Shown: positions 11,539 through 23,849, numbered from the stretch's first letter. The stretch is 64,000 nt of DNA from Solanum dulcamara (GCF_947179165.1 NC_077247.1:42762935-42826934); one strand, 5' to 3'. Notes: a model not told the origin generated them from the letters alone. Numbers and translations are program-made.

Positions 11539-11754
11539 AGGGTCGTTTGGTGTGAGCGATAAAAACAAAAAATCATGGGATAAAAAAATAGTTCTGGGAT
11601 AAAATTTTGATATATTGTTTGGTTGTCAAGTTTGGAATAACTTATTCCACCATTTATACCATAGTGATGGGATAAGTTATCTCATATACATCGTGGGATA
11701 ACTTATTCGAGGATAATTAATCCTGGGATAACTTGTTCCCAACCAAACGACCCC
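11539..11754. mobile_element. Small Harbinger/Tourist-like MITE nested in the hAT-like element
   Basis: The ends are AGGGTCGTTTGGT at the left and ACCAAACGACCCC at the right, a near-perfect inverted pair. The flanking trinucleotides are CAA and TAA, a decayed form of the 3-bp TWA target site of PIF/Harbinger elements. The interior repeats GGGATAACTTATTC-like blocks. Its ends match those of the larger element at 24702-25827, so the two belong to one TIR group. Confidence 0.75.
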
Positions 11755-11985
11755 TAAGTGCCTTACACTTTGATTTGTCCTCATTTTATTTTTTATTTGC
11801 ATCGAAAAAATTATTTTAAAAACACTGAACCACATCAAATTGATCGAAGTTGAAAAAATCAAATCGAACCGAATTAATTCTATTCGATATTCAATGCACA
11901 CATTTTCAAAATCAAAAATCCAACTACCAAATCAAAGTTTAATAAAACCAAATCAAAGAACCTAACGTACATCCCTAGTTGAATG

Positions 11986-13007
11986 CATGACGCTGGGGAT
12001 TGATTCCAAATTGATAAAGCTTGAAGAATATATATATACCCACTACAAAAGGATTGGCTTAATTTGTACGATGTATTATATTCTCACACGGTTTATAAGA
12101 ATATTACAGTACTATATATCGTTTCTGTTGCTTAATTAGTTCACATGCATCTTCCACTTTTAGACTTTTTTCATTCCTTCTTTTTTATCAACTATCACTT
12201 CATTCTAGTCAGCCCAAATCACCTCGAGCTAATAAAAGTCACACTTTTTAAGTTTTCGGACATAAAATTGCAAATTGATCACTCAATTCTTGTTTTTTTT
12301 ATCCTAAAGTTAATTTAAACACTATATATTTGGTGATAAGGAGGCAAATAATAAATTTTTCTACCGACAGTAAGCATAACAAGGGAACTAAGGGCGGGCC
12401 TAAGTTGGACCAAAAAGGGTCAAATTCCTCCTAGTAGCCCGACCCGAGTAGGGTTCTCAGTAGCTTTTACTTAAATTACATATTTGTATTTAAAAATTAT
12501 TAAATATGTACAAATATTGTATTTAGAACTTTGTTATATCATATAAAATCGTCATTTTAAAATTCATGTTAAATTTTGATCTCGTAAATATATATATAGA
12601 GAGAGAGAAACAGAGAAGGAGAGATATTCCAAAGCAAGTATGATTGTTTAATGAAGACAAAAACAGTAGAGTAGGCTAGCTTTGTCTCAATTTAATATGT
12701 GAAAGCGGTATTTGAAAATCTTAAGTGAACTTTAAAGTGCAAGAATTCAAATTATATTTTTGTAAAGAATAACGGGTCAAATTAAGCCTCAATTGAATTA
12801 CGTTAGAGTGTTGGAAAATTTGATGTATAATTGTACTATAATGAATTGTAGGCTGTCTAATATTGTTTTGTGTAATACGTAAATTAAGTCGATTTAAATA
12901 AGTAGTTTTGACTAAATTTACTGGGTGACAATGAAACGATTTTGGGGTTGAAATATACCTAAGATTAATATTATGATTTGCACGACAATGAATATTCCGT
13001 GTTATTA
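11986..13007. other. Gene-free stretch; end of duplication copy A
   Basis: No supported gene. The block around 12340-12430 (GGAGGCAAATAAT, then GGGCCTAAGTTGGACCAAA) matches copy B at 26429-26510. A short GA-rich microsatellite lies near 12596. A 101-codon reading frame on the minus strand at 12721-13026 shows no recognisable domain and is considered chance. Confidence 0.5.
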
Positions 13008-13896
13008 AGGGCAGAGGTGAATTCAAGATTTTAAAAAAAATGGTGCACTATTACATTAAAGATAAGATCTAAAATTATAGGAAAAGGGTATGATATACTT
13101 CTCGACTTTGTCATTTAGAGTTGATATTCCTCTCGTTATGAAAGTGACTCATATGTACTCCTACTGTTATATAAATGGCTCACATATATTTTTTTCATCT
13201 AACGTAAGTACAAAAAATAATATTAAATAATAATAATCCGTGTAGGAATATATTTTATCTTTCTCACAAGTTATTTTTTCAGACTTTTTTTTATTCAACG
13301 GCTAATTTGAATTTATTATTTTGATGATCAAATTCATTTTTTTCACTAATTTTATTGTAAAATTTATTATGAATGACCCAACTTTTTTTTATAGATACAA
13401 AAACTAAACTACATTATAGCCAAAAAAAATATTTAAACTATAATATAGCCGGAATATTTTTCTTACTTTTTTCCCTTTTTCGATTCATACTTTTGTTTAA
13501 TTTCTCTTATTTTTATAATAAATAATGAAAGAAAAAAATGAAATAGAAATAAGAAACTCAAATAACGATAATTAAATAAGTCAAAAATAATTTATGTGAA
13601 AAAGATATAACATACCCTTACTTGATTTTTTTTATAATTAAAAATTTCCATCGGACATTTTTTTACAAAAATAAAAATTAATGGACGAACTATGATGTTG
13701 GCTAGATTTGAACTAGAAATCATGGTATTGAAAATAAGTCTTTAAACCAATGAGCCATCTGATCATTTTGAACATGAGTTCCTTTTGCTAATATTTAATA
13801 TATTCTTTAAGAATTATATAAATAATATATCGAATTTAGCCAGATGACTATGAATTTCCATAACACAAAATTTAAACATAAATTCGCCCCTGACTG
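13008..13896. mobile_element. Probable nested pair of non-autonomous DNA elements (decayed)
   Basis: The outer ends AGGGCAGAGGTGAATTCAAG and (reverse strand) TCAGGGGCGAATTTATG are similar inverted ends of a common plant repeat. Inside, AAGGGTATGATATACTT at about 13085 and its complement-like ATATAACATACCCTT ending about 13620 form a second inverted pair. No clean target duplication was found for either, so the boundaries are approximate. Confidence 0.4.
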
Positions 13897-14230
13897 AGGG
13901 GTATAGTGATTCAAATTAAATCGCCAGATGAAATGTCTAGTGTGTAAATTTGATCCACTATTTGAGTTTGTTGAAGTTCTATAATTTATATATTATTACT
14001 ATTGCAAAATAGTTTCGTCGTTCTATCCTGAAAGAAATTAATTTCAAATACCTTGACAACAATGAGGGATAAATATTTTAAATTATAATTAATTATATAA
14101 ATTTATACCATTTTTCTTATATTTTTCATAATCAAAATTAAATATTTTAACCGTCGTACTTTAAAGTTGTGCATCTAATTAAATGCGGAAAAGGAAGTAT
14201 AATACAGCCAGTGCTCAGGAAGCTAGGGTA

Positions 14231-14560
14231 CTCCTTCCGTTTTTATTTATATACCATTCTTATTAAAAATAGATAGTCCTTAATATTTGTAATTTCACAA
14301 AATCAATGCATGATTATTTTATTTATTTTATCTTTGTGAGTTATTAGTCTTTAAAATATACATTTGACCAATATAGAAAAACTAAGTAAATAATTCATGT
14401 CCATTAATTAAATTAATTAATCAAAATAACTTAATTTATGTTCATTGATTGAAAATTTGACTTCAAAAAAATATTTAATAAGGGTAGAATAGTAAACTTA
14501 CTTAGTTTTTTAATATACGTGAAATCTTAAATGGTGACATATAAATAGAAACAGAGGAAG
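14231..14560. mobile_element. Stowaway-type MITE
   Basis: The inverted ends are CTCCTTCCGTTTTTATTTATA and (right) ATATAAATAGAAACAGAGGAAG, flanked by TA on both sides. It is about 330 bp with no ORF. It ends 72 bp before the next copia element. Confidence 0.8.
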
Positions 14561-14632
14561 TATTTGTTTTGGCTGATATAGAGTGATGGAAAACGTGGGG
14601 AAAAAAGAAGGAATAAATTAAAATGTGGGAAT

Positions 14633-15140
14633 TGTTGGGGGGAGGAATCACCACAACTAAAGTTTGATATGATGAAAATAATGAAAATAAATTGGACACG
14701 AGAATTTTACGTGGAAACTCCTCTAACTGATAGAAGGGAAAAACCACGGGTAGAAGGATCTCACTATTTTAATATGGAGTACACAGCTCTCAAATACAAG
14801 GAAAAAACAACAATTAACACTTCTCTCTTGTAAAAGAAACAACTACTAAAGAGGACACTCAAGACTACAATATTTTTGTTGGTATATAACTCTCTTTGTA
14901 TTCTTACACTCTCTTTCTGGATGATTCTAAATGAGGGCAAGAGGCCCTCTATTTATAGGAGAAGAAAACGCGTAAAATTTTTACGCGTTATTTTTGTCAA
15001 CATTTTCCTTACACGTTTTTGCTATTTTTCAAACAAACACAGTTGTGCCCTTTTTTTTTACTTTTAAAAAAAGGGCAAAGGCAGCTATTTTTTGACTTTT
15101 CCTTTTGCTTTATACTTTTGTTGACTTTCTTTCTCTTGCA
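14633..15140 (-). repeat. 3' LTR of copia element 2
   Basis: This LTR is 508 bp. On the minus strand it begins TGCAAGAGAAAG and ends in CCCCCCAACA. A TATA box CCTATAAATAGAGGG lies at about 14950-14964. A palindromic ACGCGT motif sits just before it (about 14968-14990). Confidence 0.9.
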
Positions 15141-15213
15141 TTCTCCCACTTGAAGATTTAATTGAGAATCAATTAAGCCTTCACACCATTCTTTCTACCC
15201 AATTGCTGCAATG

Positions 15214-16985
15214 TTACGTTTCTGCTAGGCCAATAGCAGATCGACACCATATGAACTTGTTACTGTTGATCGGCTTTGTAAACATATCTGCTAGGTTGTC
15301 ATTAGTGTGAATTTTCTGAATATCCACACTGCCTTCTTCCACCTTCTCATGAACAAAGTGATACTGAACTCGTATGTGTTTTGTCCTTGAATGAAATGCT
15401 GGATTCTTTGCAAGATGCAAAGCACTTTGACTGTCACAAAACAGAGCAACATTCTCTTGTTTGTGCCCGAGCTCCTCCAGTAACATCTGCATCCATATTG
15501 CCTCTTTGCTAGCTTGTGTAGCTTCTACATATTCTGCTTCCGTCGTAGATGTAGCCACGATAGATTGCAGTTTTGAAACCCAGCTTACAGCTCCTCCAGC
15601 AAGAATAAACACATAACTTGTGGTGGACTTACTTTTATCAAGATCACCCGCATAATCTGAATCAACATAACCTTTAACAGTAAAGTCTGATCCTCCATAA
15701 CACATTGCAACATCTGAGGTACCCTTGATGTATCTCAGGATCCTCTTAACAGTATTCCAATGCTCTCTACCAGGATTAGCCATGTATCGACTAACCACTC
15801 CTACTGCTTGTGCAATGTCATGTCTTGTACATACCATGGCGAACATTAAACTTCCCACTACTGATGCATACGGTACTCGAGACATCTCCATTCTCCCTGC
15901 TTCATTGCTAGGACACATACTTGAGGATAACTTGAAATTAATAGGAAGTGGGGTAGAAATTGACTTACAATTTTACATCTTGAAGCGTCTCAAGATTTTC
16001 TACAAGTAGTTCTTTTGAGAAAGCCAAATCTTCCTATTATTTCTATCTCGGTGAATTTGCATCCCTAGAATCTTATTTGTTGGTCCCAAATCCTTCATTT
16101 CAAACTCCCTAGCCAACTGTGTCTTTAAATTTGTGAGACGATCTTTGTTGGGGCCTGCTACCAATATGTCATCAACATACAACAGCAAAATAACAAAATC
16201 ATCATCACCAAATTTCTTGTAATAAACACAAGGATTTAAACTATGTCTGTTGTATCCAAAGCTTATAATGAAGGAATCAAATCTTTTATACCAAAATCTC
16301 GGCTCCTGTTTGAGACCATATAGAGATTTGTTCAACCTGCAAACCAAGTTCTCTTTTTTCTGTTCTTCAAAACATTCTGGTTGGAGCATATAAATTTCTT
16401 CTTCAAGCTCTCCATTAAGAAATGCAGTTTTGACATCTAACTGCTCCAAGTACAAGTCAAATATAGCACACATTTCCAGGACCACTCGAATTATTGTGAG
16501 TCGAACCACTGGAGAAAATATCTCATTGAAGTCTATATCTTCTTTCTGAGCGAATTCTTTCACCACCAATCTTGCACGATACTTCTCCATTTGATCATTA
16601 CCATTGCGTTTGATCTTGTAGACTCATTTGTTTCCAATGGCCTTCCTTCCTTGTGGTAATTGAATAAGATCCCATGTTTTATTTTTATGAAGAGCTTCAA
16701 TTTCTTCTTGCATTGCTGCCATCCACAGAGATGATTCTTGGCCTTTCATAGCCTCTTGAAAAGTTGAAGGCTCTCCATCCTCTGTTAATAGACAGTATGC
16801 AATATTACTCTCCATAGAATAATCTGAGTGCCAAGATGGTTCTCTTCTCTCCCTAGTTGACCATCGAACTTCTGGAGTTTCGATCTCAGTTTGCTCTTGT
16901 TCTTCGTGCTCTGATGCTGCTTCAGAAGAAACTGGAACTTATTTTGTTTCTTCAACTTCAACTGTAGTAGTCTCTGATTTTTCTT
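15214..16985 (-). pseudogene. copia RT and RNase H of element 2 (nearly intact, few breaks)
   Basis: The RNase H part (15214-15918) contains RVPYASVVGSLMFAMVCTRH, GYVDSDYAGDLDK, STTEAEYVEATQ and ALFCDSQSALHLAKNP, ending LADMFTKPI. The RT part (16000-16590) contains YRARLVVKEFAQKEDIDFNE, LDVKTAFLNGELEEEIYML and the catalytic LLYVDDILVAG. The LGMQIHRDR segment that ends the RT follows. Linker frames at 16624-17036 contain the EALHKNKTWDL motif. A stop near 16624 and a shift near 16000 break the frame. Confidence 0.88.
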
Positions 16986-18446
16986 TGGAAGTGCTACCTT
17001 CTTTTGCTTGTATTTTATTTTCAACAAATATAACATCCCTGTTGATTACTACTTTGCGGGCTGTGGGATCCCATAAGCGATACCCCTTGACTCCATCAGC
17101 ATACCCTAAGAAAATACATTCCCTGAATTTTGAATCCAACTTCAATTTTTCTTGGATGTTGTACATAACATAAGCAGGACTTTCGAATATATGTAAGCGA
17201 GAATAATCAGCTGGTTTTCCTGTCCACATCTCCATTGGCGTTTTCAGATCAATTGCAGTTGATGGTAATCGATTGATCACATAACATGCGGTTTTGACTG
17301 CTTCTGCTCAGAATGGTTTTTCCAACCCTGCAGTTGCCAACATAGCTTTTGTCCGTTCCAACAACGTTCTGTTCATCCGCTCTGCTACTCCATTTTATTG
17401 GGGAGTATATGCCACCGTAAACTATTGTTTAATACCTTCTTGTTTACAGAAGTTATTAAATTCATCACCAGTGTATTCTCCTTCATTATCTGTCCTTAAA
17501 CACTTGATTTTTTTCTCAGATTCAAGTTTCACTCGCGCTTTGAATTCTTTGAAAACTGGAAAAACATCTGTCTTTCTCTTGATTGGATACACCCAACTTC
17601 TCCTGGAATAATTATCGATGGATGACATGAAATATTTTGCTCCTCCTAGGAACTCCACCGGTGCTTGCCAAATATCAGAGTGGACCAGATCTAGTATTTC
17701 CTTGCTTTTAGTAGACGAGCTGCTAAACTTTAGTCTATTTTACTTACTGGTAACACAATGCTCACAAAAGGATAGTGAAACCGTTTTGTGCCCTGGAAGA
17801 AGCTTTTGCTCAGCAAGAATCTTCAAACCTCGTTCTGATATATGGCCAAGTTTACGATGTCATATCATTGTTGATTCTTCAAATGAACTTGCTGACGCGG
17901 TTGATGCTTCTCCTTCTTGGTGTGTTTCACCTTTAAGCACATATAGGTTTGCAGCAAGTTTTTCCACTTTCATCACTACAAGCGCTCCTTTGAATATTTT
18001 CATGACTCCACCATGAGTCTTATATGAACATCCATTATCATCTTATTGTCCCAAAGACAATAGATTCTTCTTCAAGTCTTTCACATGTCATACCTCCTGG
18101 ATGGTGCGTACCGTGCCATCATACATCTTTATTTTGATAGACCCAATACCAATAACATCCAAAGCATGATCGTTTCTCATGAACACAGACCCTCCTGAGA
18201 TAGGATTATATTGATGGAACTATTCTCTCCTGGAAGTCATGTGCCATGTTGCTCCTGTGTCTATGATCCAGACATCAGCGAAATATTTTCTGTCTTCATT
18301 ATTTGATATTGCCTCACTACATAAAATATCGCCATCATCCGAGGTACATGCAATATTCCCTTGAGCATTTGATGGCTCAGGGTGTTCACTCTTCTTTTTG
18401 AACCGACAATCTTTCTTGAAGTGCCTTTTCTTGTCATAGTTATAGC
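16939..18446 (-). pseudogene. copia protease and integrase of element 2 (broken)
   Basis: Integrase segments are VHSDIWQAPVEFLGGAKYFM, SSIDNYSRRSWVYPIKRKTD and LRTDNEGEYTGDEF (17422-17720). The C-terminal region is INRLPSTAIDLKTPMEMWTG and CIFLGYADGVKGYRLWDP (16939-17280). The protease region near 18260 reads VWIIDTGATWHMTSRRE. The frame starts at the edge of the solo LTR inside the gag zinc knuckle (CYNYDKKRHFKKDC). Multiple in-frame stops are present. Confidence 0.83.
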
Positions 18447-18451
18447 ACTTG

Positions 18452-21400
18452 TGTCACGACCCAATCCCGTAGGCCGTGACTGGTGCCTGAGTTGGGCACC
18501 CAAACATAGCCTTATCCCAAATTAACATTTTAATCGAATAAACATAGATAGTTATTAGAAAAGATTGCTAAATAGATCAAAAAAATAGATGTAGGAACGA
18601 GGGCCGATAGGCCATCACGAAACACACACAACCCAAAACATATATACAAAACCCACAACATAACTCTGTCTACAGACCTCTACAGATGATAGCATAGTCA
18701 TATGACGGGACAAGGCCCCGTCGTACTCCTGACCAACATATCCAAATATATAGAGATAAAGTCAGTACCAAAATACAAGCTCTGAACAAGGGAGCACTGT
18801 CAATGATGCAGCAAATATCCTAAACAGGTGAATAAGCAAATCGAACTTCGGTACCTGCGGGCATGTAACGCAGCCCCCGAAGAAAGGGGGTCAATACAAA
18901 AAATATACCGAATATGTAAAGCATGAACTATAATAAATAAAACCATAATCTGAATAGTAGGTGCAGAAAATGAAATAAATGTTCAGAATTTCAAAATGTT
19001 TATCATAATCACAAATCATATATGCAAAGACATATGCCATATCCGGCCCCATTTCATGGGACTCAGTGAACAAAACGTGGTCGCCCTCCCATCATTGGCA
19101 CCACAGCACATCATAACATTAAAGTAGGGAATATCTCCATAACAGATCACATCATATCAGATGGCCATATCAAATCATATCAAATCATATCATGTCATAT
19201 CATATATGTACATGGCACAGCATAACTCCGTGGCATAACATACACCACCCCATGTACATGGTGTACCTGCCCCCTCACATCAGGGCACGACGAATAATGC
19301 AAAGAAATACGCTTGATAACATATCCTGGCCCAGGCTCAGTGAAAGAGTGGTTACAGTATGCACGAGTAGAGTAGTGAGAGACTAAATGCAATTTAAAAT
19401 ACAAAATATTTTTACAGACTCGATAGCATAATTTCGATAACAAATCATATATAAAAATACTTGAATAATAATAATAGTGTAAGTCTTTTTAATATCACGA
19501 TAGTCTATGTCAAAATAATTTTCTGAAATTGTTTCCATATTTCAGAATATATTATGGGACTTAACGGAATAATTAATCATATGATATTTGGAAGAGGAGC
19601 AAAGAGTTTCCTTTAAATTCTAACTAATATAAGTCAAACAGAGTAACAAAGAAAAAAAATCGAAATAGTGGGGTCCACCTCGGACAAATGAGGTGGCGTA
19701 TCAAAATTATAGGTGTTAACATTCATAACATTATTTATAAGAGTTTCAAGATAGTCGGGTCATATTTGTGCAAATTCTAGAGGTTTAGACAATTTTTCAA
19801 AACTATTCAATATAAATACTCAATTCAATTCTACTGAATAGAAAAGGATCAAATTTAGGTGTCGATTCCGAAGAGTAGAGTTATCTCCGAGGCTCGTATC
19901 CAAACCTATTACACCTAAGACATGCCAATAGAAGAAAAGATAAAGCTTTACATACCTTATCGACCTTTTACGGTTGTCCAAATTCAATTCCCGTTTCCTC
20001 CAAAATCTACAATTGGTCACATTTACCAATTACTATTCATAAAACTTTAACAATCCAATCTTAACCAATACTTGCCTACACAAATTTCGGCAACATCTTC
20101 CCTATATATATGACAACTCCGAGATTTCAACTCGGCCACAATATCACCAAGTATGCCAACAACAACACCAATACCATCAACAATCAATTTAAAACGCATC
20201 ATAACATAAATTGATTTCTTTTCCAAATAGTGCAACAACTTTCAACCCAACTTTGCATTTCCAAATAAATATGAATATTTCATGTTCATAATTAATTTCA
20301 ACTCATTCCAACATAAGTGAAAAATATTCCAAGTAAACTATCCAATATTCATCAATTCCATATTTCATCCAAAAATTCCATAAATGCAACAAAACTATTA
20401 TACTTCATTTTCTTCTTTCAACTTCATAATCAACATCAACAATCCACACTTTTAACAACTTTACTTCCATAATATTATAAAATCATACTAAAAATACATA
20501 ATTCTCTACAATCCATTTCAATACCAATTTAACCCATTTAAGCTTCACTTATATTATAAGAATCATAACACAACTAACAAACTATACAAACTTAATTATT
20601 TTTTTTCCATTTCATCACCTACTCATATTTCCAACTTCAAATAAATTCATTCAACTTCCAATTCCAACATAAAATTTTTACCATAACTATTACTCCATAA
20701 CTAGTACTATAATACTACACAAAAATTTAATTCATCTTGTCCCCACAATCTTCATATACATAGATTTATACATATGTAAAACTCGCCATCCAAGCTTCCA
20801 TATTTCCATAAATTCTACACATCTCTACATACTACAACATCAACAAACTTCATAATACAAAGAAATTGGATTAATTCTTACCTTTTTCTTCTAACTTCTT
20901 CACTTAATCAAAGCTCCAAATCAACCAAACAAGCCTTCTATCTTCCAAAATAAATTTATCATGTTATAGAGGACCCTTGATTTAGTGGAAATACCAAGAA
21001 ATTATAATTTTAGGGATGAAATTTCAAGAAGTTATTTTTTTCTTACCTTGGCCGAAACTCTCTTCTTTTTTCCTTAGAATTTTTGCTCTTCTAACTTCTT
21101 TCAATTCTCTTGAAAGTTCTAGGAGTTGGAAGATATAAAGACCCCTAGGTGAAATTACCATTTTGCCCCTCACCTTTTATAATATTCCCAATTGAAATTC
21201 CAATTTTGCCCTTAACCTTTTACAGTATTTCCACATGTGAAATTCCAATTTTGTCCTTAACCCTTTTATAGTATTTTCACATGTGAAATTCCAATTTTAC
21301 CCTTAAACTTTTCCAATATTTCCACATCCCAATTTAGTCATAAGAATTATGTATCCAACAAAATCAAACATAGCCTTGCCCTTGACTTGTTACCGTTATC

Positions 21401-21453
21401 CCAAAAATGTCCTATTGTGAAAAAAAAAATAAAAAAAAATATGGGATATAACA
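18452..21453 (-). mobile_element. Solo LTR (3002 bp, probably Ty3/gypsy) nested in copia element 2
   Basis: The ends on the plus strand are TGTCACGACCC and GGGATATAACA. The perfect 5-bp duplication ACTTG flanks it (18447-18451 and 21454-21458). Outside it, the copia gag zinc knuckle and downstream frame resume. On the minus strand it begins TGTTATATCCC, like other long Solanaceae LTRs, and has a TATA-like TCTTTATATCTTCC near 21135. There are no domains, and it is unusually long for a solo LTR. A block of four 42-46-bp tandem repeats lies at 21149-21327 and a TCATATCAAATCATA array near 19160-19205. Confidence 0.9.
21149..21327. repeat. Four tandem units of 42-46 bp inside the solo LTR
   Basis: Units start at about 21149, 21191, 21237 and 21283. 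Each reads GTGAAATTCCAATTTTGCCC with small changes, followed by TTAACCTTTTA and TATTTCCACAT. The array lies just downstream of the probable TATA box when read on the minus strand. Confidence 0.85.
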
Positions 21454-21458
21454 ACTTG

Positions 21459-22158
21459 ATATTCTTCTTATTTCTTGATTGAGATCTGCCATGATTGTGA
21501 CTCTCACTGGGGCCACGTTCCGTTGGTCTTCCTCTCACCATCATCAAAGCTTCAGCTTGCTGCGAACTTGCTTGTCTGTCTTCCTTATTTTTGCGCCGAT
21601 TTTCTTCTTTCAAGACAGCGGCTGTAATTTCATCAAAAACTAGACTGTCTGTATTGTTCCTCAGGTTGATGATGAGTTGATCATACGAGCCAGACAGATT
21701 TTGAAGTAGAAGTTCCGCACATTCAGTCCCCTCTATTTTGCAACCCATTGTTGTAATTTGCGAAAATAGAGTATTCAAAGTATTGATGTGTTCAGTAACC
21801 GACATGGACTCTGCCATTCGAAGAGTATACAATCTTTTTTTAAGAAGATTTTATTATGTAAAGACTTGGCCTCATACAACCCTGTAAGAGTATCCTATAT
21901 TACCTTCGCCGTCCATTTTTCAGCCACACTAGATAATACTTGATCAGCTAGTGTCAAGTGTAGATCAGCAACTGCGTTGCTGTCTATGTCGTTCCACTTG
22001 CTGTCATCAACAAAGTCTGTGGGTCTGCCTTCAATTGCAGCTAAGCAATTGTCTTTTCTCAATATCGCTTTTATTTTCATTTTCCACAATGAGAAATTAG
22101 TCTCATTGAATTTTTCAACGTCAAACTTTATTGTACTCGACATTGTTATTTGCTTCAC
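21459..22158 (-). pseudogene. copia gag of element 2 (split by the solo LTR)
   Basis: The start is ATG 22143 (MSSTIKFDVEKFNETNFSLW), with an in-frame ATG five codons upstream at 22158. The gag N-domain KMKIKAILRKDNCLAAIEG and the UBN2-type stretch LYTLRMAESMSVTEHINTLN and LLLQNLSGSYDQLIINLRNN are clear. A frameshift or stop separates 21895 from 21832. The frame ends at the solo LTR, which sits in the zinc knuckle. The leader upstream (22190-22320) holds several TTACTATTCA repeats. Confidence 0.85.
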
Positions 22159-22338
22159 ACCCTTCTAGATCATTTCTGAATGTTTTTGCGAACAATCATG
22201 ATAAACTGTACAGTCATCGAAATTTACTATTCATGTGAATAGTACTATTCACTGAATTTTACTATTCATAAAAATTTACTATTTGCGGATAGTATCTTCG
22301 TATAAAACAGACAGAATAACCGAGGGCTCTGATACCAC

Positions 22339-22843
22339 TATTGGGGAGGAATCACCACAACTAAAGTTTGATATGATGAAAATAATGAAAATAAATTAAA
22401 CACGAGAATTTTACGTGGAAACCCCTCTAACTGATAGAAGGGAAAAACCACAGAGTAGAAGGATCTCACTATTTTAATATGGAGTACACAGCTTTCAAAT
22501 ACAAGGAAAAAACAATAATTAACACTTCTCTCGTGTAAAAGGAACAACTACTAAAGATGACACTCAAGACTATAATATTTTTGTTGGTGTATAACTCTCT
22601 TTGTATTCTTACTCTCTCTTTCTGGGATGATTCTAAATGAGGGCAAGAGGCCCTCTATTTATAGGAGAAGAAAACGCGTAAAAATTTTACGCGTTATTTT
22701 TGTCAACATTTTCCTTACACGTTTTTGCTGTTTTTCAAACAAACACTGTGCCCCTTTTTTTTACTTTTAAAAAAAGGGCAAAGGCAGCTGTTTTTTGACT
22801 TTTCCTTTTGCTTTATACTTTTGTTGACTTTCTTTCTCTTGCA
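22339..22843 (-). repeat. 5' LTR of copia element 2
   Basis: This 505-bp LTR is the partner of 14633-15140. Its PBS-proximal end has decayed from TGTTGGGG to TATTGGGG on the plus strand. The TATA box CCTATAAATAGAGGG is kept at about 22655-22669. Confidence 0.9.
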
Positions 22844-22848
22844 GGAAT

Positions 22849-23226
22849 AATATGACGGTAACGTTTTGTGGCGCATGTAAAGAACTTCATTTTACGAAAT
22901 TCGTTTAATACTACACGTTTTTTAAATAAAAAAAATAATTAAAAGAATTATCCATAATTAAGATATTTGTAGTTTTCAAAACAGTTATTACTAAAAATAA
23001 ATGGGTAAAATTAATAATTAAATTTATCTTAAACTCCTAAAATAACATGAAATAGTTTGAGATAACTAATTTTAGAAATCACAATAGATAATTAATTAGT
23101 TATAAAGGGAGTATGTTACAGGATAACATTAGTTTGATTCAGAAGAAAAATAGATGGTGAGAGAACACTCGAAAAATTAAAATATGTAAAGTACATTTCT
23201 AGGACAAGGTCCCAGGTAATTTATGT
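22849..23226. other. Gene-free flank; decayed MITE, then start of duplication copy B
   Basis: The first part (to about 23114, ending GGGAGTA) resembles the right half of the MITE at 61499-61775 (TTTGAGATAACTAATTTTAGAAATCAC). Alignment with copy A starts at about 23090. Confidence 0.5.
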
Positions 23227-23459
23227 CACTGTAACATGAGATACATTTAGTGACAATAATTTTTTTTAAAGATAATATTTATTATCGAAAAAATATTTAG
23301 CAGCAATTTATGAGTTAATATCATTGCATTCAGAGTAGCTAAAAAATTTTAGCGGTATTTATATAAAGTGTTGATTATAAATATACATATTATATTATTA
23401 TCGCTAATAATATTGCGACAATTATATTATCGCCGCAAAATCATTTGCTTGTTGTAGTG
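23227..23459. mobile_element. CACTA-like MITE present only in duplication copy B
   Basis: The ends are CACTGTAACATGA and (reverse strand) CACTACAACAAGC, matching CACTA-type termini. Subterminal TTAGTGACAATAA and TTATCGCCGCAAAATC blocks are typical of this MITE group. Comparison with copy A near 2395 gives the empty site between ATGT and the TTTTACTTCTTAC block. A clear 3-bp duplication was not recognised. Confidence 0.65.
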
Positions 23460-23849
23460 AACTTTTTTAACTTCTTACGATGAAACTAGTTAAATTGATT
23501 ATATGTAATATAGTCATTAGGGAGAAAAAGAAAAGGAAAAACTTGAAAAAATAAAAGAACAAACGTAATATTCAACGTTAAGTTATAATACATATAGTTC
23601 AACATACGAGTGTAACAGGATCATATGATTGAGAATCATAGTTTCATTCATGATACGAGCAATCAAATACAAATATAAATTTGATTTAATAAAACACACT
23701 CTAAAATACATGAACAAAAATAAGACTTTTAACTTGAGTTTTCCCTCTTTTTAACCTTGATTTCCAATATGATAAAAATCGACTTATTTTTGTCTTATAA
23801 TTTGTTTTTTGTAGTACTACTCTTTCATTTGGCTAAATCAACTTCTAGT

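Larger units (their letters stand above)
11039..11977. mobile_element. Non-autonomous hAT-like element (939 bp)
   Basis: It has short inverted ends TAGGGGTGGGCA and (reverse strand) TAGGGATGTACG. A perfect 8-bp target duplication GTTGAATG (11031-11038 and 11978-11985) is diagnostic of hAT-type insertion. The subterminal regions hold GGTTCGGT-type repeats on the left and their complements (ACCGAATTAATT, AACCAAATC) on the right. There is no transposase ORF. A compound AT/AC microsatellite (about 11207-11260) and a second MITE (11539-11754) lie inside. Confidence 0.85.
14633..22843 (-). mobile_element. Ty1/copia LTR retrotransposon 2 (contains a nested 3.0-kb solo LTR)
   Basis: It is bounded by the perfect target duplication GGAAT (14628-14632 and 22844-22848). 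The LTRs are 14633-15140 (3' LTR) and 22339-22843 (5' LTR) and read TG...CA. By eye they differ at about 20 positions in about 505 bp, so the insertion is moderately young. The primer site, complementary to initiator tRNA-Met (TGGTATCAGAGC on the minus strand), is at 22326-22337. The polypurine tract AAGTGGGAGAA abuts the 3' LTR. The gene order gag, protease, integrase, RT, RNase H fits Ty1/copia, Tork-like in style. The coding parts hold several stops. Confidence 0.95.

Noticed and set aside
15725..18016. Plus-strand frames of 62-132 codons in copia element 2
   Set aside because: Antisense of the copia pol domains, which are recognisable on the minus strand.
19195..19443. 82-codon minus-strand frame and overlapping plus-strand frame
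   Set aside because: Inside the 3.0-kb solo LTR, over a TCATATC repeat array. No domain.
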